The position numbers and the translations under genes are program-made. DNA of 64,000 nucleotides from positions 124,001-188,000 of the forward strand of contig NZ_SHKX01000012.1 in NCBI RefSeq assembly GCF_004217445.1, in the 5' to 3' direction. Each line of letters opens with the position of its first letter. Positions within the stretch are counted from its first letter, which is position 1. The notes beneath the pieces were generated by a model. The model did not search any database and was not told the origin of the DNA. It saw only the letters and a program-made list of their open reading frames with translations. Positions 35,397 to 45,059 of the stretch are shown in pieces. The DNA is from Fluviicoccus keumensis. Lineage in GTDB: Bacteria > Pseudomonadota > Gammaproteobacteria > Pseudomonadales > Moraxellaceae.

Positions 35397-35551
35397 CCCG
35401 CGTTCGATCGTCAGATAGCATCGCCCGGCCCGGGCTCGCGCTCCCGTATGCGCGGCAGGGACACCCGGACGGTAACGTCGGCGGACTCTCGAGGTTATGT
35501 GGCCATTGGTAGCGGCCACCACTGCTAAAAGACAGCCTGAAGGATAAAATC
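35397..35551 (+). other. thrS 5' untranslated leader with hairpin
   Basis: About 150 non-coding bases rich in inverted repeats. A 6-bp hairpin GTGGCC / GGCCAC with a 9-base loop lies at 35499-35519, about 30 bases before the ATG. In E. coli, thrS is autoregulated through tRNA-like leader arms; whether this leader does the same is inference. Confidence 0.4.
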
Positions 35552-37477
35552 ATGCCCGTCATTACCCTGCCTAACGGCGCCCAGAAAGAATTCGACCATC
35601 CCGTCAGCGTCGCCGACGTGGCCCTCAGCATCGGAGCTGGCCTGGCCAAGGCCGCACTCGCCGGCAAGATCGGCGAACAGCTGGTGGACACCTCCTATCT
35701 GATCAGCGAAGACGCCGCCCTCAGCATCATTACAGAAAAGGATGCCGACGGCCTGGAAGTGATCCGTCACTCCTGCGCCCACCTGCTGGCCATGGCTGTG
35801 CAGGACATTTTCCCGACTGCGCAAGTCACCATCGGCCCGGTCATCGAAGACGGTTTCTTCTATGACTTTGCGTTCGAGCGTCCGTTCACCATGGACGACC
35901 TCGCCAGGATTGAAGTGCGCATGGAAGAACTGGCCGCCAAGGACTTCACCGTCACCCGCACCGTGATGTCGCGGCCGGACGCCATCCGCCTGTTTGAGGA
36001 AAAAGGCGAGAAGTACAAGGTCGAAATCATCGCCAGTATTCCCGGCGAGGAAGACCTGTCCTTCTACAGCCAGGGCGATTTCATCGACCTGTGCCGCGGC
36101 CCGCACGTGCCGTCCACCGGCAAGATCAAGGCTTTCAAGCTGACCAAGGTGGCCGGTGCCTACTGGCGCGGCGACAGCAACAACGCCATGCTGCAGCGCA
36201 TCTACGGCACCTGCTGGGCCAACAAGAAAGACCTGCAGGCCTACCTGACCCGTCTGGAAGAAGCCGCCAAGCGCGATCACCGCAAGATCGGCAAGCAGCT
36301 GAACCTGTTCCACGTGCAGGATGAAGCCCCCGGCATGGTGTTCTGGCACCCCAACGGCTGGACCATGTATCAGGTGCTGGAACAGTACATGCGCAAGATC
36401 CAGCAGGCCAACGGCTACAAGGAAATCAAGACGCCGCAGGTGGTCGACATCTCCTTGTGGGAACGTTCCGGCCACGCCGCCAACTACGCCGACAACATGT
36501 TCACCACCCACTCGGAAAACCGTCATTACGCGGTCAAGCCGATGAACTGCCCGTGCCACGTGCAGGTGTTCAACCAGGGCCTGAAGTCCTACCGCGACCT
36601 GCCGCTGCGCCTGGCCGAGTTCGGCTCCTGCCACCGTAACGAGCCGTCCGGTTCGCTGCACGGCATCATGCGCGTGCGCGGCTTCACCCAGGACGACGCC
36701 CACATCTTCTGCACCCGTGAACAGATCGGTTCGGAAGTCGCGGACTTCATCGCCCTGACCCTGAAGGTCTACAAGGATTTCGGCTTCGACGACGTGCAGA
36801 TGAAGTTGTCGACCCGTCCGGCCAAGCGCGTCGGCGACGACGCCCTGTGGGACATGGCGGAAAAGGCGCTGGCCGATGCCCTGGATGCCGCCGGCCTGAA
36901 GTGGGAACTGCAACCGGGCGAAGGCGCGTTCTACGGTCCGAAGATCGAGTTCTCGCTGAAAGATTGTTTGGGCCGCGTCTGGCAGTGCGGCACCATCCAG
37001 TGCGACTTCAACATGCCGGTGCGCCTGGACGCCAGCTATGTCGCCGAAGACAACAGCCGCCATGCGCCGGTGATGCTGCACCGCGCCATCCTCGGTTCCT
37101 TCGAACGCTTTATCGGCATCCTGATCGAGCACTACGCCGGTTTGCTGCCGCCCTGGCTGGCCCCGGTCCAGGCGGTAGTGATGAATATCACCGACCATCA
37201 GGCCCCGGCGACCGCTCAATTCGTCGACAAGTTGCGAGATATGGGCTTCCGTGTCGAAGGTGACTTGAGAAACGAGAAAATAGGCTTTAAGATTCGCGAA
37301 CGCACCTTGGAGCGCATTCCCTACCTGTTGGTGGTCGGGGATCGCGAGGTAGAACAGAACACCGTGGCCGTTCGCACCCGCGAAGGCAAGGATCTGGGCA
37401 GCATGAGCCTTGAGGCCTTTGCCGATCTCTTGCGCGGGGATATTGCCCGTCGCGGTCGTTCATCAGTGGAGAATTAA
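35552..37477 (+). CDS. thrS: Threonyl-tRNA synthetase
   Basis: Class II aminoacyl-tRNA synthetase, 641 residues: TGS domain (1-60, MPVITLPNGAQKEF), editing domain with HSCAHLLA, catalytic core with zinc ligands in MNCPCHVQVF and class II motif 2 (FGSCHRNEPSGSLHG) and motif 3 near LGSFERFIGIL, then an anticodon-binding domain from about 540. ATG 35552 has AAGGAT ten bases upstream. It heads the thrS-infC-rpmI-rplT cluster; infC starts 3 bases after its stop. Confidence 0.98.
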   Translation: MPVITLPNGAQKEFDHPVSVADVALSIGAGLAKAALAGKIGEQLVDTSYLISEDAALSIITEKDADGLEVIRHSCAHLLAMAVQDIFPTAQVTIGPVIEDGFFYDFAFERPFTMDDLARIEVRMEELAAKDFTVTRTVMSRPDAIRLFEEKGEKYKVEIIASIPGEEDLSFYSQGDFIDLCRGPHVPSTGKIKAFKLTKVAGAYWRGDSNNAMLQRIYGTCWANKKDLQAYLTRLEEAAKRDHRKIGKQLNLFHVQDEAPGMVFWHPNGWTMYQVLEQYMRKIQQANGYKEIKTPQVVDISLWERSGHAANYADNMFTTHSENRHYAVKPMNCPCHVQVFNQGLKSYRDLPLRLAEFGSCHRNEPSGSLHGIMRVRGFTQDDAHIFCTREQIGSEVADFIALTLKVYKDFGFDDVQMKLSTRPAKRVGDDALWDMAEKALADALDAAGLKWELQPGEGAFYGPKIEFSLKDCLGRVWQCGTIQCDFNMPVRLDASYVAEDNSRHAPVMLHRAILGSFERFIGILIEHYAGLLPPWLAPVQAVVMNITDHQAPATAQFVDKLRDMGFRVEGDLRNEKIGFKIRERTLERIPYLLVVGDREVEQNTVAVRTREGKDLGSMSLEAFADLLRGDIARRGRSSVEN

Positions 37478-37479
37478 GT

Positions 37480-38028
<549 letters not shown>

Positions 38029-38113
38029 GAACTGACGGATCGGTTTTTGCGTCTTACCCCCAGGTTCAGGTGTGCTACCGGGCCGCAAGGGTTCCTTTTA
38101 TATCGAGGTTAAC

Positions 38114-38311
38114 ATGGCACAGAAGATCAAGACCTTGCGCGGAGCCGCCAAGCGTTTCAAGAAAACGGCTAATGGCTTCAAGCGCAAGCAGGCATTCAAG
38201 CGTCACATCCTGACCAAGAAGTCTCCCAAGCGTATCCGTCAACTGCGTGGCTGCACCCAAGTCGCTGCATGTGATGTTCCGTCCGTCCAGCGCATGCTGC
38301 CGAACTGCTGA
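38114..38311 (+). CDS. rpmI: 50S ribosomal protein L35
   Basis: Small basic ribosomal protein of 65 residues, with KTLRGAAKRFKKTANGFKRK and a lysine/arginine-rich middle. ATG 38114 follows GAGG; the open frame upstream (from 38072) is leader. It lies between infC and rplT, where L20 normally represses rpmI-rplT through the leader RNA (85 bases here). Confidence 0.97.
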   Translation: MAQKIKTLRGAAKRFKKTANGFKRKQAFKRHILTKKSPKRIRQLRGCTQVAACDVPSVQRMLPNC

Positions 38312-38326
38312 TTGGGAGATAGATAA

Positions 38327-38686
38327 ATGGCTCGTGTAAAACGTGGTGTAATTGCCCATCGTCGTCACAAAAAGATTCTGGATCGCGCCAAGGGCTACTA
38401 CGGTGCCCGGTCGCGTGTCTATCGCGTGGCATTCCAGGCGGTCATCAAGGCCGGCCAGTATGCTTACCGTGACCGTCGCCAGAAGAAGCGTCAGTTCCGC
38501 GCCCTGTGGATTGCCCGTATCAACGCGGCTTCCCGCATGAACGGCCTGTCGTACAGCCGTCTGATCAACGGTCTGAAGAAGGCTTCGGTTGAAATCGACC
38601 GTCGCGTTCTGGCCGATATCGCCGTGCATGATGCAGGTGCTTTTGCTGCTCTGGCTGAAAAAGCCAAAGCCGCTCTCGCCGCCTGA
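38327..38686 (+). CDS. rplT: 50S ribosomal protein L20
   Basis: Ribosomal assembly protein of 119 residues: MARVKRGVIAHRRHKKILDR and GYYGARSRVYRVA, with the ALWIARINAASRMNGLSY core. It binds 23S rRNA early and autoregulates the operon in E. coli. Starts 15 bases after rpmI and ends shortly before a strong terminator. Confidence 0.98.
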   Translation: MARVKRGVIAHRRHKKILDRAKGYYGARSRVYRVAFQAVIKAGQYAYRDRRQKKRQFRALWIARINAASRMNGLSYSRLINGLKKASVEIDRRVLADIAVHDAGAFAALAEKAKAALAA

Positions 38687-38701
38687 TAGCACTGCGGGTC
38701 T

Positions 38702-38737
38702 AAAGGGGGGAAGGGCTTTGGCCGTTCCCCCTTTTTT
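38702..38737 (+). terminator. Terminator after rplT
   Basis: AAAGGGGGGAA and TTCCCCCTTTTTT form a stem-loop with a 12-base loop and a T run, 16 bases after the rplT stop. Confidence 0.88.
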
Positions 38738-38750
38738 ATTGGTTCGGCGT

Positions 38751-38802
38751 GTCGTTATTCCCCTGCAAGCGACTTCATGTGTGCGATTGCAGGGGAATGA
38801 CG
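38751..38802. repeat. Inverted repeat of dRS3/REP type
   Basis: Arms CGTTATTCCCCTGCAA and TTGCAGGGGAATGACG pair with one G-T wobble around an 18-base loop. The ATTCCC...GGGAAT core is characteristic of short palindromic repeats common in Neisseriales and other betaproteobacteria. It lies between rplT and pheS. Confidence 0.6.
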
Positions 38803-38907
38803 ATAGTCAGAAGTTAATCTCCCGTATGATCCAACATTAAGTTTGTCATGCAGGATATTGAATTAAATGAAATATCCGGAGAATTCCGGTGTATTCGGGA
38901 AAGCAAC

Positions 38908-39924
38908 ATGAGTGACTTGCAGGCGTTGGTCAGTGAAGCGCTGGCCACGATCGAGGCCGCCACCGATGCGGCCATGCTGGAGCAGGCGCGCGTCCAGTAT
39001 CTGGGCAAGAAGAGCCTGATGACCGAGCTGTCCAAGGGCATGGGCCAACTGGATCCGGAGGCGCGCAAGGAGCAGGGCGCGCGCCTGAACGAGGTCCGCA
39101 ACGCCATCAACACGGCGCTGGATACCCGCAAGGCCGCGCTGGCGGAAGCCGCGCTGAACGCCCAACTGGCCGCCGAGCGCATCGACGTGACGCTGCCGGG
39201 CCGGGGTCAGCCGCCCGCCGGCCTGCATCCGGTGACCCGCGTCATGAACCGCATCACCGAGTTCTTCACCCTCAACGGCTTTGAAGTGGCTTCCGGGCCG
39301 GAAGTGGAGGATGACTTCCATAACTTCGAGGCGCTGAACATTCCCTCGCACCACCCGGCGCGGGCGATGCATGACACCTTCTATTTTGACGCCCGCCGTC
39401 TGCTGCGCACCCATACCTCGCCGGTGCAGATCCGCGTCATGGAACAGCAGAAGCCGCCGATCCGCATCGTCTGTCCCGGCCGCGTCTACCGCTGTGACTC
39501 CGACCTGACCCACTCGCCGATGTTCCACCAGGTGGAAGGCCTGCTGATTGATGAGCATGTCAGCTTTGCCGAGCTGAAGCATGTCATCCAGAACTTCCTG
39601 CAGGTGTTCTTCGAGAAGGATCTGGCCGTGCGTTTCCGTCCGTCCTATTTCCCGTTCACCGAGCCTTCGGCGGAAGTGGACATGGAATGCGTGATGTGTG
39701 ACGGCAAGGGCTGCCGCGTCTGCAAGCACACCGGTTGGCTGGAAGTGCTGGGCTGCGGCATGGTGCATCCGCAGGTGCTGGAAAACTGCGGCATCGACAG
39801 CGAAAAATACTCCGGCTTTGCCTTCGGCATGGGCGTCGAGCGTTTCGCCATGCTGCGCTACGGGGTAAACGACCTGCGCCTGTTCTTCGAGAACGACCTG
39901 CGCTTCCTCGGGCAGTTCAACTAA
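38908..39924 (+). CDS. pheS: Phenylalanyl-tRNA synthetase alpha subunit
   Basis: Catalytic subunit, 338 residues: N-terminal coiled-coil (residues 1-85), class II motif 1 near HPVTRVMNRITEFF, motif 2 PGRVYRCDSDLTHSPMFHQ and motif 3 GFAFGMGVERFAMLRYG. ATG 38908 gives the normal start; an upstream frame (38848) carries no homology. CVMCDGKGCRVCKHTGW has a cysteine cluster typical of PheS. Operon with pheT, ihfA and merR. Confidence 0.98.
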   Translation: MSDLQALVSEALATIEAATDAAMLEQARVQYLGKKSLMTELSKGMGQLDPEARKEQGARLNEVRNAINTALDTRKAALAEAALNAQLAAERIDVTLPGRGQPPAGLHPVTRVMNRITEFFTLNGFEVASGPEVEDDFHNFEALNIPSHHPARAMHDTFYFDARRLLRTHTSPVQIRVMEQQKPPIRIVCPGRVYRCDSDLTHSPMFHQVEGLLIDEHVSFAELKHVIQNFLQVFFEKDLAVRFRPSYFPFTEPSAEVDMECVMCDGKGCRVCKHTGWLEVLGCGMVHPQVLENCGIDSEKYSGFAFGMGVERFAMLRYGVNDLRLFFENDLRFLGQFN

Positions 39925-39993
39925 GACTTGTTTCTTGTCCCGGGACGGCCGCTTGCCGCTCGGGTAAAACCGTATTGATGTTCAGGAAATATC

Positions 39994-42369
39994 ATGCAAA
40001 TCAGTGAACAATGGTTGCGGGATTGGGTGAATCCCTCCCTGAACGCCCAGCAGCTGGGCCACCAGATGACCATGGCCGGGCTGGAAGTGGATGCCCTGAA
40101 GCCGGTGGCTCCCGCGTTCAACAATGTCGTGGTGGGCGAAGTGCTCTCCGCCGAACCGCATCCCCAGGCCGACCGCCTGCGTGTCACCCGCGTCTCCGTC
40201 GGCAGCGGCGAACCGCTGCAAATCGTCTGTGGGGCCGCCAATGTGCGCGCCGGGTTGAAAGTCTGTGTCGCCACCTTCGGCGCGAAACTGCCCGGCGGCT
40301 TTGAAATCGGCAAGGCCAAGCTGCGAGGCGTCGAGTCCTTCGGCATGCTGTGCGCCGCCCAGGAGCTGGGTCTGGAGCCGCCGACCGAGGGCCTGCTGGA
40401 ACTGCCCGTCGACGCGCCTGTCGGTCTGAACCTGCGCGACTACCTGAGTCTGGACGACAACCTGATCGAGCTGGGGATTACCCCCAATCGCGGCGACTGC
40501 CTGAGCATTGCCGGTCTGGCGCGGGAAGTGGCCACCTTCAACCGCCTGAGTGTGTCCGCTCCGGAAATCGCCGCCGTGGCTGCGCAATCGCAGGAAGCCC
40601 CCTCGGTTAAGCTGGAAAGCACGGATTGCCCGCGTTATCTCGGTCGCATCATCCGCGGCATCAATCCGGCGGCGGTGACGCCGGAATGGATGGCGCGCCG
40701 TCTGGAACGCGGCGGCGTCCGCCCGCTCAGCCTGGTGGTGGACGTGACCAACTACGTGCTGCTGGAACTCGGCCAGCCGATGCATGCCTTCGATCTGGCG
40801 AAGGTTGACGGCGGTATTGTGGTGCGCAAGGCCCGCGCCGGTGAGTCGCTGGCGTTGCTGAACGGCCAGGCGGTGGAGCTGCGCGACGATACGCTGGTGA
40901 TCGCTGACCACGCCAAGGCGCTGGCAATGGCGGGCATCATGGGTGGTAATGACTCCGCCGTGACCGATGCCACCAATGACATCCTGCTGGAAAGCGCCTT
41001 CTTCCAGCCGCTGGCGGTCGCCGGCAAGGCGCGCAGCTATGGCCTGCATACCGACTCCTCGCACCGTTTCGAGCGCGGTGTCGATTTCGCACTGCAACGT
41101 CAGGCGATCGAACGCGCGACCGCCCTGATTGTGGCGGCGGCAGGCGGCGTACCGGGCGTTGTGGTCGAAGCTGTGCAGGCCGACAGCCTGCCGGTGCGCG
41201 CCCCGATCCGCTTGCGTCCGGCGCGGGTGGAAAAGGTGCTGGGCTTCGGCATGGCGGCGGCTGACATCGAGGACATCCTGCGCCGGCTGGGCATGGTGCT
41301 GCAATCCGACGGTGAAGGCTGGCTGGTGACGCCGCCCAGCTGGCGTTTTGACATGAGCATCGAGGCCGACCTGATTGAGGAACTGGCCCGCGTGCATGGC
41401 TATGACAACCTGCCAACCCGCGCCCCGCGCAACAGCGTCATGCTGGCGCCGCGCGCCGAGGCCCGCACCATCGCCGAACTGCAGGATTTCCTGGTCGGGC
41501 AGGGCTATCAGGAAGCGATTACCTTCAGCTTTGTCGATCCGAAGATCCAGGAAATTCTCGATCCGGGTCAGGCCGTGCTGCCGTTGGCGAATCCGCTGTC
41601 CAGCGAGCTGTCGGTGATGCGCACCACCTTGTGGGCGGGCCTGCTGAACGCCGTGGCCTGGAACCAGAACCGCCAGCAACCCCGCGTGCGCCTGTTCGAA
41701 GTCGGCAGCCGTTTCATTCCCCAAGCGGACGGCTCGCTGCATCAGGAAGCCATGTTGGCCGGGGTGATTACCGACAGCCTGTTGCCGGAAGGTTGGGCCA
41801 ATGGAAAGGCCAAAACCGACTTCTTTGACATCAAGGCAAATGTCGAAGGAATTCTTGCACTTACGGCCACTTCTGATAGAGTTGAATTCAAAGCAGGTTC
41901 TCATCCGGCTTTACATCCGGGACAGTCGGCGGTGATCGTCGACAACGCCGGAAAAGTGATCGGTCGGGTGGGCAAACTGCACCCGCAAGTCCAGCAAAGC
42001 TTGGATTTGCAAGGGGTGGTGTTTGTATTCGAGCTGGCGCTGGAACCGTTGCTGCAGGCGCATGTGCCTGCCTTCCGGGAACTTTCGCGTTTCCCCGGCG
42101 TGCGGCGTGATCTGGCGATTGTGCTGGATGCGGCGATTGAGAGCGCGGAAGTCCTGAAAACCGTGCGCGCGGCAGCCGGAGAATTGTTACAAGATGTGTG
42201 GTTGTTTGATGTCTACCAGGGCGCGGGTATTCCGGACGGCAAACGCAGTCTGGCCATCGGCACCCAGTGGCAGCACAACGACCGTACCTTGCAGGATGAT
42301 GAAGTCAAATCGGGCGTGCAGGCTGTCCTGACCGCGCTGGAACAGACCTTCAATGCCGTCCTGCGTTAG
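39994..42369 (+). CDS. pheT: Phenylalanyl-tRNA synthetase beta subunit
   Basis: The 791-residue tRNA-binding and editing subunit. It has an OB-fold domain (NVVVGEVLSAEPHPQADRL), the B3/B4 editing domains, B5 and the C-terminal anticodon-binding fold (FPGVRRDLAIVLD, PDGKRSLAIG). ATG 39994 follows AGGAAAT. It follows pheS by 69 bases. Confidence 0.98.
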   Translation: MQISEQWLRDWVNPSLNAQQLGHQMTMAGLEVDALKPVAPAFNNVVVGEVLSAEPHPQADRLRVTRVSVGSGEPLQIVCGAANVRAGLKVCVATFGAKLPGGFEIGKAKLRGVESFGMLCAAQELGLEPPTEGLLELPVDAPVGLNLRDYLSLDDNLIELGITPNRGDCLSIAGLAREVATFNRLSVSAPEIAAVAAQSQEAPSVKLESTDCPRYLGRIIRGINPAAVTPEWMARRLERGGVRPLSLVVDVTNYVLLELGQPMHAFDLAKVDGGIVVRKARAGESLALLNGQAVELRDDTLVIADHAKALAMAGIMGGNDSAVTDATNDILLESAFFQPLAVAGKARSYGLHTDSSHRFERGVDFALQRQAIERATALIVAAAGGVPGVVVEAVQADSLPVRAPIRLRPARVEKVLGFGMAAADIEDILRRLGMVLQSDGEGWLVTPPSWRFDMSIEADLIEELARVHGYDNLPTRAPRNSVMLAPRAEARTIAELQDFLVGQGYQEAITFSFVDPKIQEILDPGQAVLPLANPLSSELSVMRTTLWAGLLNAVAWNQNRQQPRVRLFEVGSRFIPQADGSLHQEAMLAGVITDSLLPEGWANGKAKTDFFDIKANVEGILALTATSDRVEFKAGSHPALHPGQSAVIVDNAGKVIGRVGKLHPQVQQSLDLQGVVFVFELALEPLLQAHVPAFRELSRFPGVRRDLAIVLDAAIESAEVLKTVRAAAGELLQDVWLFDVYQGAGIPDGKRSLAIGTQWQHNDRTLQDDEVKSGVQAVLTALEQTFNAVLR

Positions 42370-42388
42370 TTGATGACCAGAGGTAGGC

Positions 42389-42691
42389 ATGAGCGCACTG
42401 ACCAAAGCCGAAATGGCCGAGCACCTTTTTGAGGAGCTGGGCCTGAACAAGCGGGAAGCCAAGGAGCTGGTGGATATCTTCTTTGAAGAAATCCGCCTGG
42501 CTCTGGAGCATGGTCAGCCGGTGAAGTTGTCCGGGTTCGGCAACTTCGACCTGCGTGAAAAACGCCAGCGTCCGGGCCGTAATCCGAAGACCGGTGAGGA
42601 AATCCCGATTACCGCCCGCCGCGTGGTGACTTTCAAGGCCGGACAAAAACTGAGACAGCGAGTGGAAGCTTATGCTAGAACCCAGTCATAA
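42389..42691 (+). CDS. ihfA: Integration host factor subunit alpha
   Basis: The 100-residue partner of IHF-beta: MSALTKAEMAEHLFEELGLN and the beta arm RQRPGRNPKTGEEIPITARR. KLSGFGNFDLREK is the HU/IHF signature. It follows pheT by 19 bases, the arrangement found in E. coli. Its last 20 bases overlap the next gene. Confidence 0.98.
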   Translation: MSALTKAEMAEHLFEELGLNKREAKELVDIFFEEIRLALEHGQPVKLSGFGNFDLREKRQRPGRNPKTGEEIPITARRVVTFKAGQKLRQRVEAYARTQS

Positions 42692-43118
42692 CGCCGAACT
42701 GCCCGTCATTCCCGGCAAGCGCTATTTCACCATTGGTGAAGTGAGTGACTTGTGTCTGGTGAAGCCGCATGTGCTGCGCTACTGGGAACAGGAATTCCCG
42801 CAACTGAAGCCGGTGAAGCGCCGGGGCAACCGCCGCTACTATCAGCATGAGGATGTGCTGATCATTCGCAATATCCGCAGCCTGCTGTACGAGCAGGGCT
42901 ACACCATCAGCGGCGCCCGCGTGCAGTTGCATGAGGGGATTGCCCGTCTGGAGCCGGTCGCCGAGCCGGTGGATGTGCCCTCGACGCAGGAGGCGATGCA
43001 GTCGCCCGCCGAGGCCTTGCTGGCCTATCAGGCGCAGATCAGCCAGAACATGCTGAACGTGGTGATCAAGGACATGATCCGTGAACTGGAAGCCGTGGCC
43101 TTGTTGCTGAAGGCCTGA
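42672..43118 (+). CDS. MerR-like transcriptional regulator
   Basis: A 148-residue protein with an N-terminal MerR winged helix (YFTIGEVSDLCLVKPHVLRYWE, then RRGNRRYYQHEDVLIIRNI). The C-terminal half is a helix for dimerisation (ALLAYQAQISQNMLNVV). This gene behind ihfA is common in beta- and gammaproteobacteria; its target is not known. ATG 42672 overlaps the end of ihfA by 20 bases. A terminator follows. Confidence 0.9.
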   Translation: MLEPSHNAELPVIPGKRYFTIGEVSDLCLVKPHVLRYWEQEFPQLKPVKRRGNRRYYQHEDVLIIRNIRSLLYEQGYTISGARVQLHEGIARLEPVAEPVDVPSTQEAMQSPAEALLAYQAQISQNMLNVVIKDMIRELEAVALLLKA

Positions 43119-43134
43119 GATCTTCCGGTTGCTG

Positions 43135-43158
43135 AAACCCGCCAGTTGGCGGGTTTTT
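43135..43158 (+). terminator. Terminator after the pheST-ihfA-merR operon
   Basis: AAACCCGCC and GGCGGGTTT with a 4-base loop, followed by T residues, 16 bases past the stop. Confidence 0.88.
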
Positions 43159-43249
43159 GCTTTCTGGCGCTCATGACTGTCGCCGGAGCCAACGCCCGGT
43201 GCGCGTGAAGCCGATAGTCTTGGGGTTACACATGGTTGAGGCAGGGGAT

Positions 43250-43687
43250 ATGAGCGCTGAACTGGTCTGGAAAGTATCGTCGCCGCATATGATTGATATT
43301 CAGGTACGGCCTGAACATCAGGATGAGTACCGGCACACCAACAATGTGGCCTACCTGCAATGGCTGGAACAGGCGGCTTGGTCGCATTCGAATGCGCTGG
43401 GGCTGGATATTGCCGCCTACTACCGTTTGGGCGTGGGTTGCGTGGTGCGCAAGCACGAGCTGGAATACCTGCTGCCGACGCATACGGGTGATGACCTGAA
43501 GGTTGGAACGTGGATCAGCGCCAACGACGGCAAGCTGAGCACGACGCGTGAGTATCAGGTGATTCGCGTGCGGGACGGCAAGACGGTGCTGACTGGCAAG
43601 ACCCACTTCATTACGGTGGATATGGCGAGCGGCAAACCGAAGCGCATGCCCCGCGAATTCGTCGAAGCCTATCGACCTGCCCAATGA
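43250..43687 (+). CDS. Acyl-CoA thioesterase, hotdog fold (4HBT)
   Basis: A 145-residue YbgC/FadM-type thioesterase. The signature is VRPEHQDEYRHTNNVAYLQWLEQAAW, with the catalytic Asp/Glu region in HQDEYRHTNN, and the second half has GTWISANDGK and GKTHFITVD. Substrate unknown. ATG 43250 is preceded by AGGGG; ATG 43232 and the upstream frame from 43157 are less likely. Confidence 0.92.
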   Translation: MSAELVWKVSSPHMIDIQVRPEHQDEYRHTNNVAYLQWLEQAAWSHSNALGLDIAAYYRLGVGCVVRKHELEYLLPTHTGDDLKVGTWISANDGKLSTTREYQVIRVRDGKTVLTGKTHFITVDMASGKPKRMPREFVEAYRPAQ

Positions 43688-43749
43688 TTGAGCATTATGG
43701 CGCTGAAAAGACTGGACAATTGCCGCTGATTCGCTAAGATAGCCGCCTG

Positions 43750-43828
<79 letters not shown>

Positions 43829-43838
43829 AACATTCAAC

Positions 43839-43868
43839 AAGGGTCACAGTGAAAGCTGTGGCCCTTTT
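43839..43868 (+). terminator. Terminator after tRNA-Pro
   Basis: AAGGGTCACAG and CTGTGGCCCTT (one wobble) with a T run, starting 11 bases after the tRNA. Confidence 0.9.
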
Positions 43869-43935
43869 TGTTATGGGATTGCGACCTCTTGCACCCCATA
43901 AATGTACGTGATAACCGGCGCCAGAGGGTTCAACG

Positions 43936-44454
43936 CTATGGCTCGGGCTGATTGACAGTCCGGATGAGCGCTGAAAGATCATAGCCCTGTGCAACCGCCA
44001 GCGCCTTGGCCTTTTCCAGCTCAATGGCATCCAGCACCGGCGTCCGCGACAAAATCCACAGATACTTCCGCTTCGGATCACCCACCACGGCCCAGCGGTA
44101 TTGCTCATCCAGCCCGACAATCCAGTAGTCACCGCTGAACGGCCAGAAGAAGGACACTTTCAGCCGGGCATTACCGCTATCCGGAACCACCTTGGCGCGT
44201 CCGTTGGCTTCCTGCCAGCCTTTGGCCGTGCGGCAGCGGTTGCGCACGCTGATCCTGCCATCGTTACGCAGACCGTAAACCGCAGTGGTGTCGCCGAGGC
44301 AGTGCCGTTGGAAGAACATCGGCAGATGCGCGATTTCATGCCATTGGCCCAGATAGCGGTTCAGGTCGACGCGGTGAACAGTCGTGACCGGTGCGGCGTG
44401 GGCTGTCCGAATTGACAACAACAGCAACAGGCCAAGCCAGAGCCTTGTTTTCAT
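43936..44454 (-). CDS. Bacterial lipocalin (Blc type)
   Basis: A 172-residue exported lipocalin. The signal peptide is LLLLLSIRTAHA. The fold signature VDLNRYLGQWHEIAHLPMFFQ is followed by the conserved C-terminal element SGDYWIVGLDEQYRWAVVGD. E. coli Blc is an outer-membrane lipoprotein binding lysophospholipids; this one lacks a lipobox cysteine, so it is probably periplasmic or secreted. GGGA lies before ATG 44454. Divergent from the PIN gene. Confidence 0.9.
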   Translation of the reverse strand: MKTRLWLGLLLLLSIRTAHAAPVTTVHRVDLNRYLGQWHEIAHLPMFFQRHCLGDTTAVYGLRNDGRISVRNRCRTAKGWQEANGRAKVVPDSGNARLKVSFFWPFSGDYWIVGLDEQYRWAVVGDPKRKYLWILSRTPVLDAIELEKAKALAVAQGYDLSALIRTVNQPEP

Positions 44455-44543
44455 GAACTTTTCCCGGAAAGATTGTTTATGATGCGCATGATAGGACGGC
44501 GCTTTTGCCGAAGCGATAGGACAGATCAGGAAGTGACCCCGGC

Positions 44544-45059
44544 ATGACCCGGTTTTATGTTGTCGACACCAATGTGCTCCTGGACGCCAGCGCGGTCAAT
44601 AACCCCCGCCTGCATGTTTCGCCCTCCAGTCCTGAGCTGTGTGAACACGCCTATGCCTGGCTCAGTCGTTTCGCCAATTCCGACGATGTGCTGGTGATGG
44701 ACAATCAGGGGCGGCTGGAGGAAGAGTACGAGCACAAGCTTGATTACAATGATTTCGGGCGTCAGGTGGTGCGCCAGAAGTGGAATCGCGGGCAGGTACT
44801 ATTGGTGGACCTGCTCTACGATGATGAAGGTTATGCCTACCTGGAGGAACCGCTGGCGACGGTGGTGCACGACCACTCTGACCGCAAGCTGGTGGCCGCC
44901 GCGCTGGAGGCGCTGAAACACGGACCGTGCCAGATCGTCAATGCCGCCGATACGGACTGGTACGACTGGCTGGATGAACTGCACAAGAACGGGATCGAGG
45001 TGCTGCAACTGCTGCCCGGATGGTCCCATGACAAATGGCTGGAAAAGAAACACCCATGA
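44544..45059 (+). CDS. PIN-domain ribonuclease-like protein
   Basis: A 171-residue protein starting TRFYVVDTNVLLD, the PIN first-strand Asp motif. Further acidic positions are in VHDHSDRKLVAAA and VNAADTDWYDWLD, giving the four-acid PIN pattern (RNase H-like metal site). The N-terminal part resembles the PIN domains of PhoH/YlaK-type proteins more than VapC toxins, and no antitoxin is upstream. Its stop overlaps the start of an RNA ligase by ATGA, so both are made together. A role in RNA cleavage followed by ligation is my inference. Confidence 0.8.
   Translation: MTRFYVVDTNVLLDASAVNNPRLHVSPSSPELCEHAYAWLSRFANSDDVLVMDNQGRLEEEYEHKLDYNDFGRQVVRQKWNRGQVLLVDLLYDDEGYAYLEEPLATVVHDHSDRKLVAAALEALKHGPCQIVNAADTDWYDWLDELHKNGIEVLQLLPGWSHDKWLEKKHP

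Noticed and set aside
44544..45059. VapC toxin of a toxin-antitoxin pair
   Set aside because: No antitoxin gene is next to it; the partner is an RNA ligase, and the PIN type looks closer to PhoH-like proteins.
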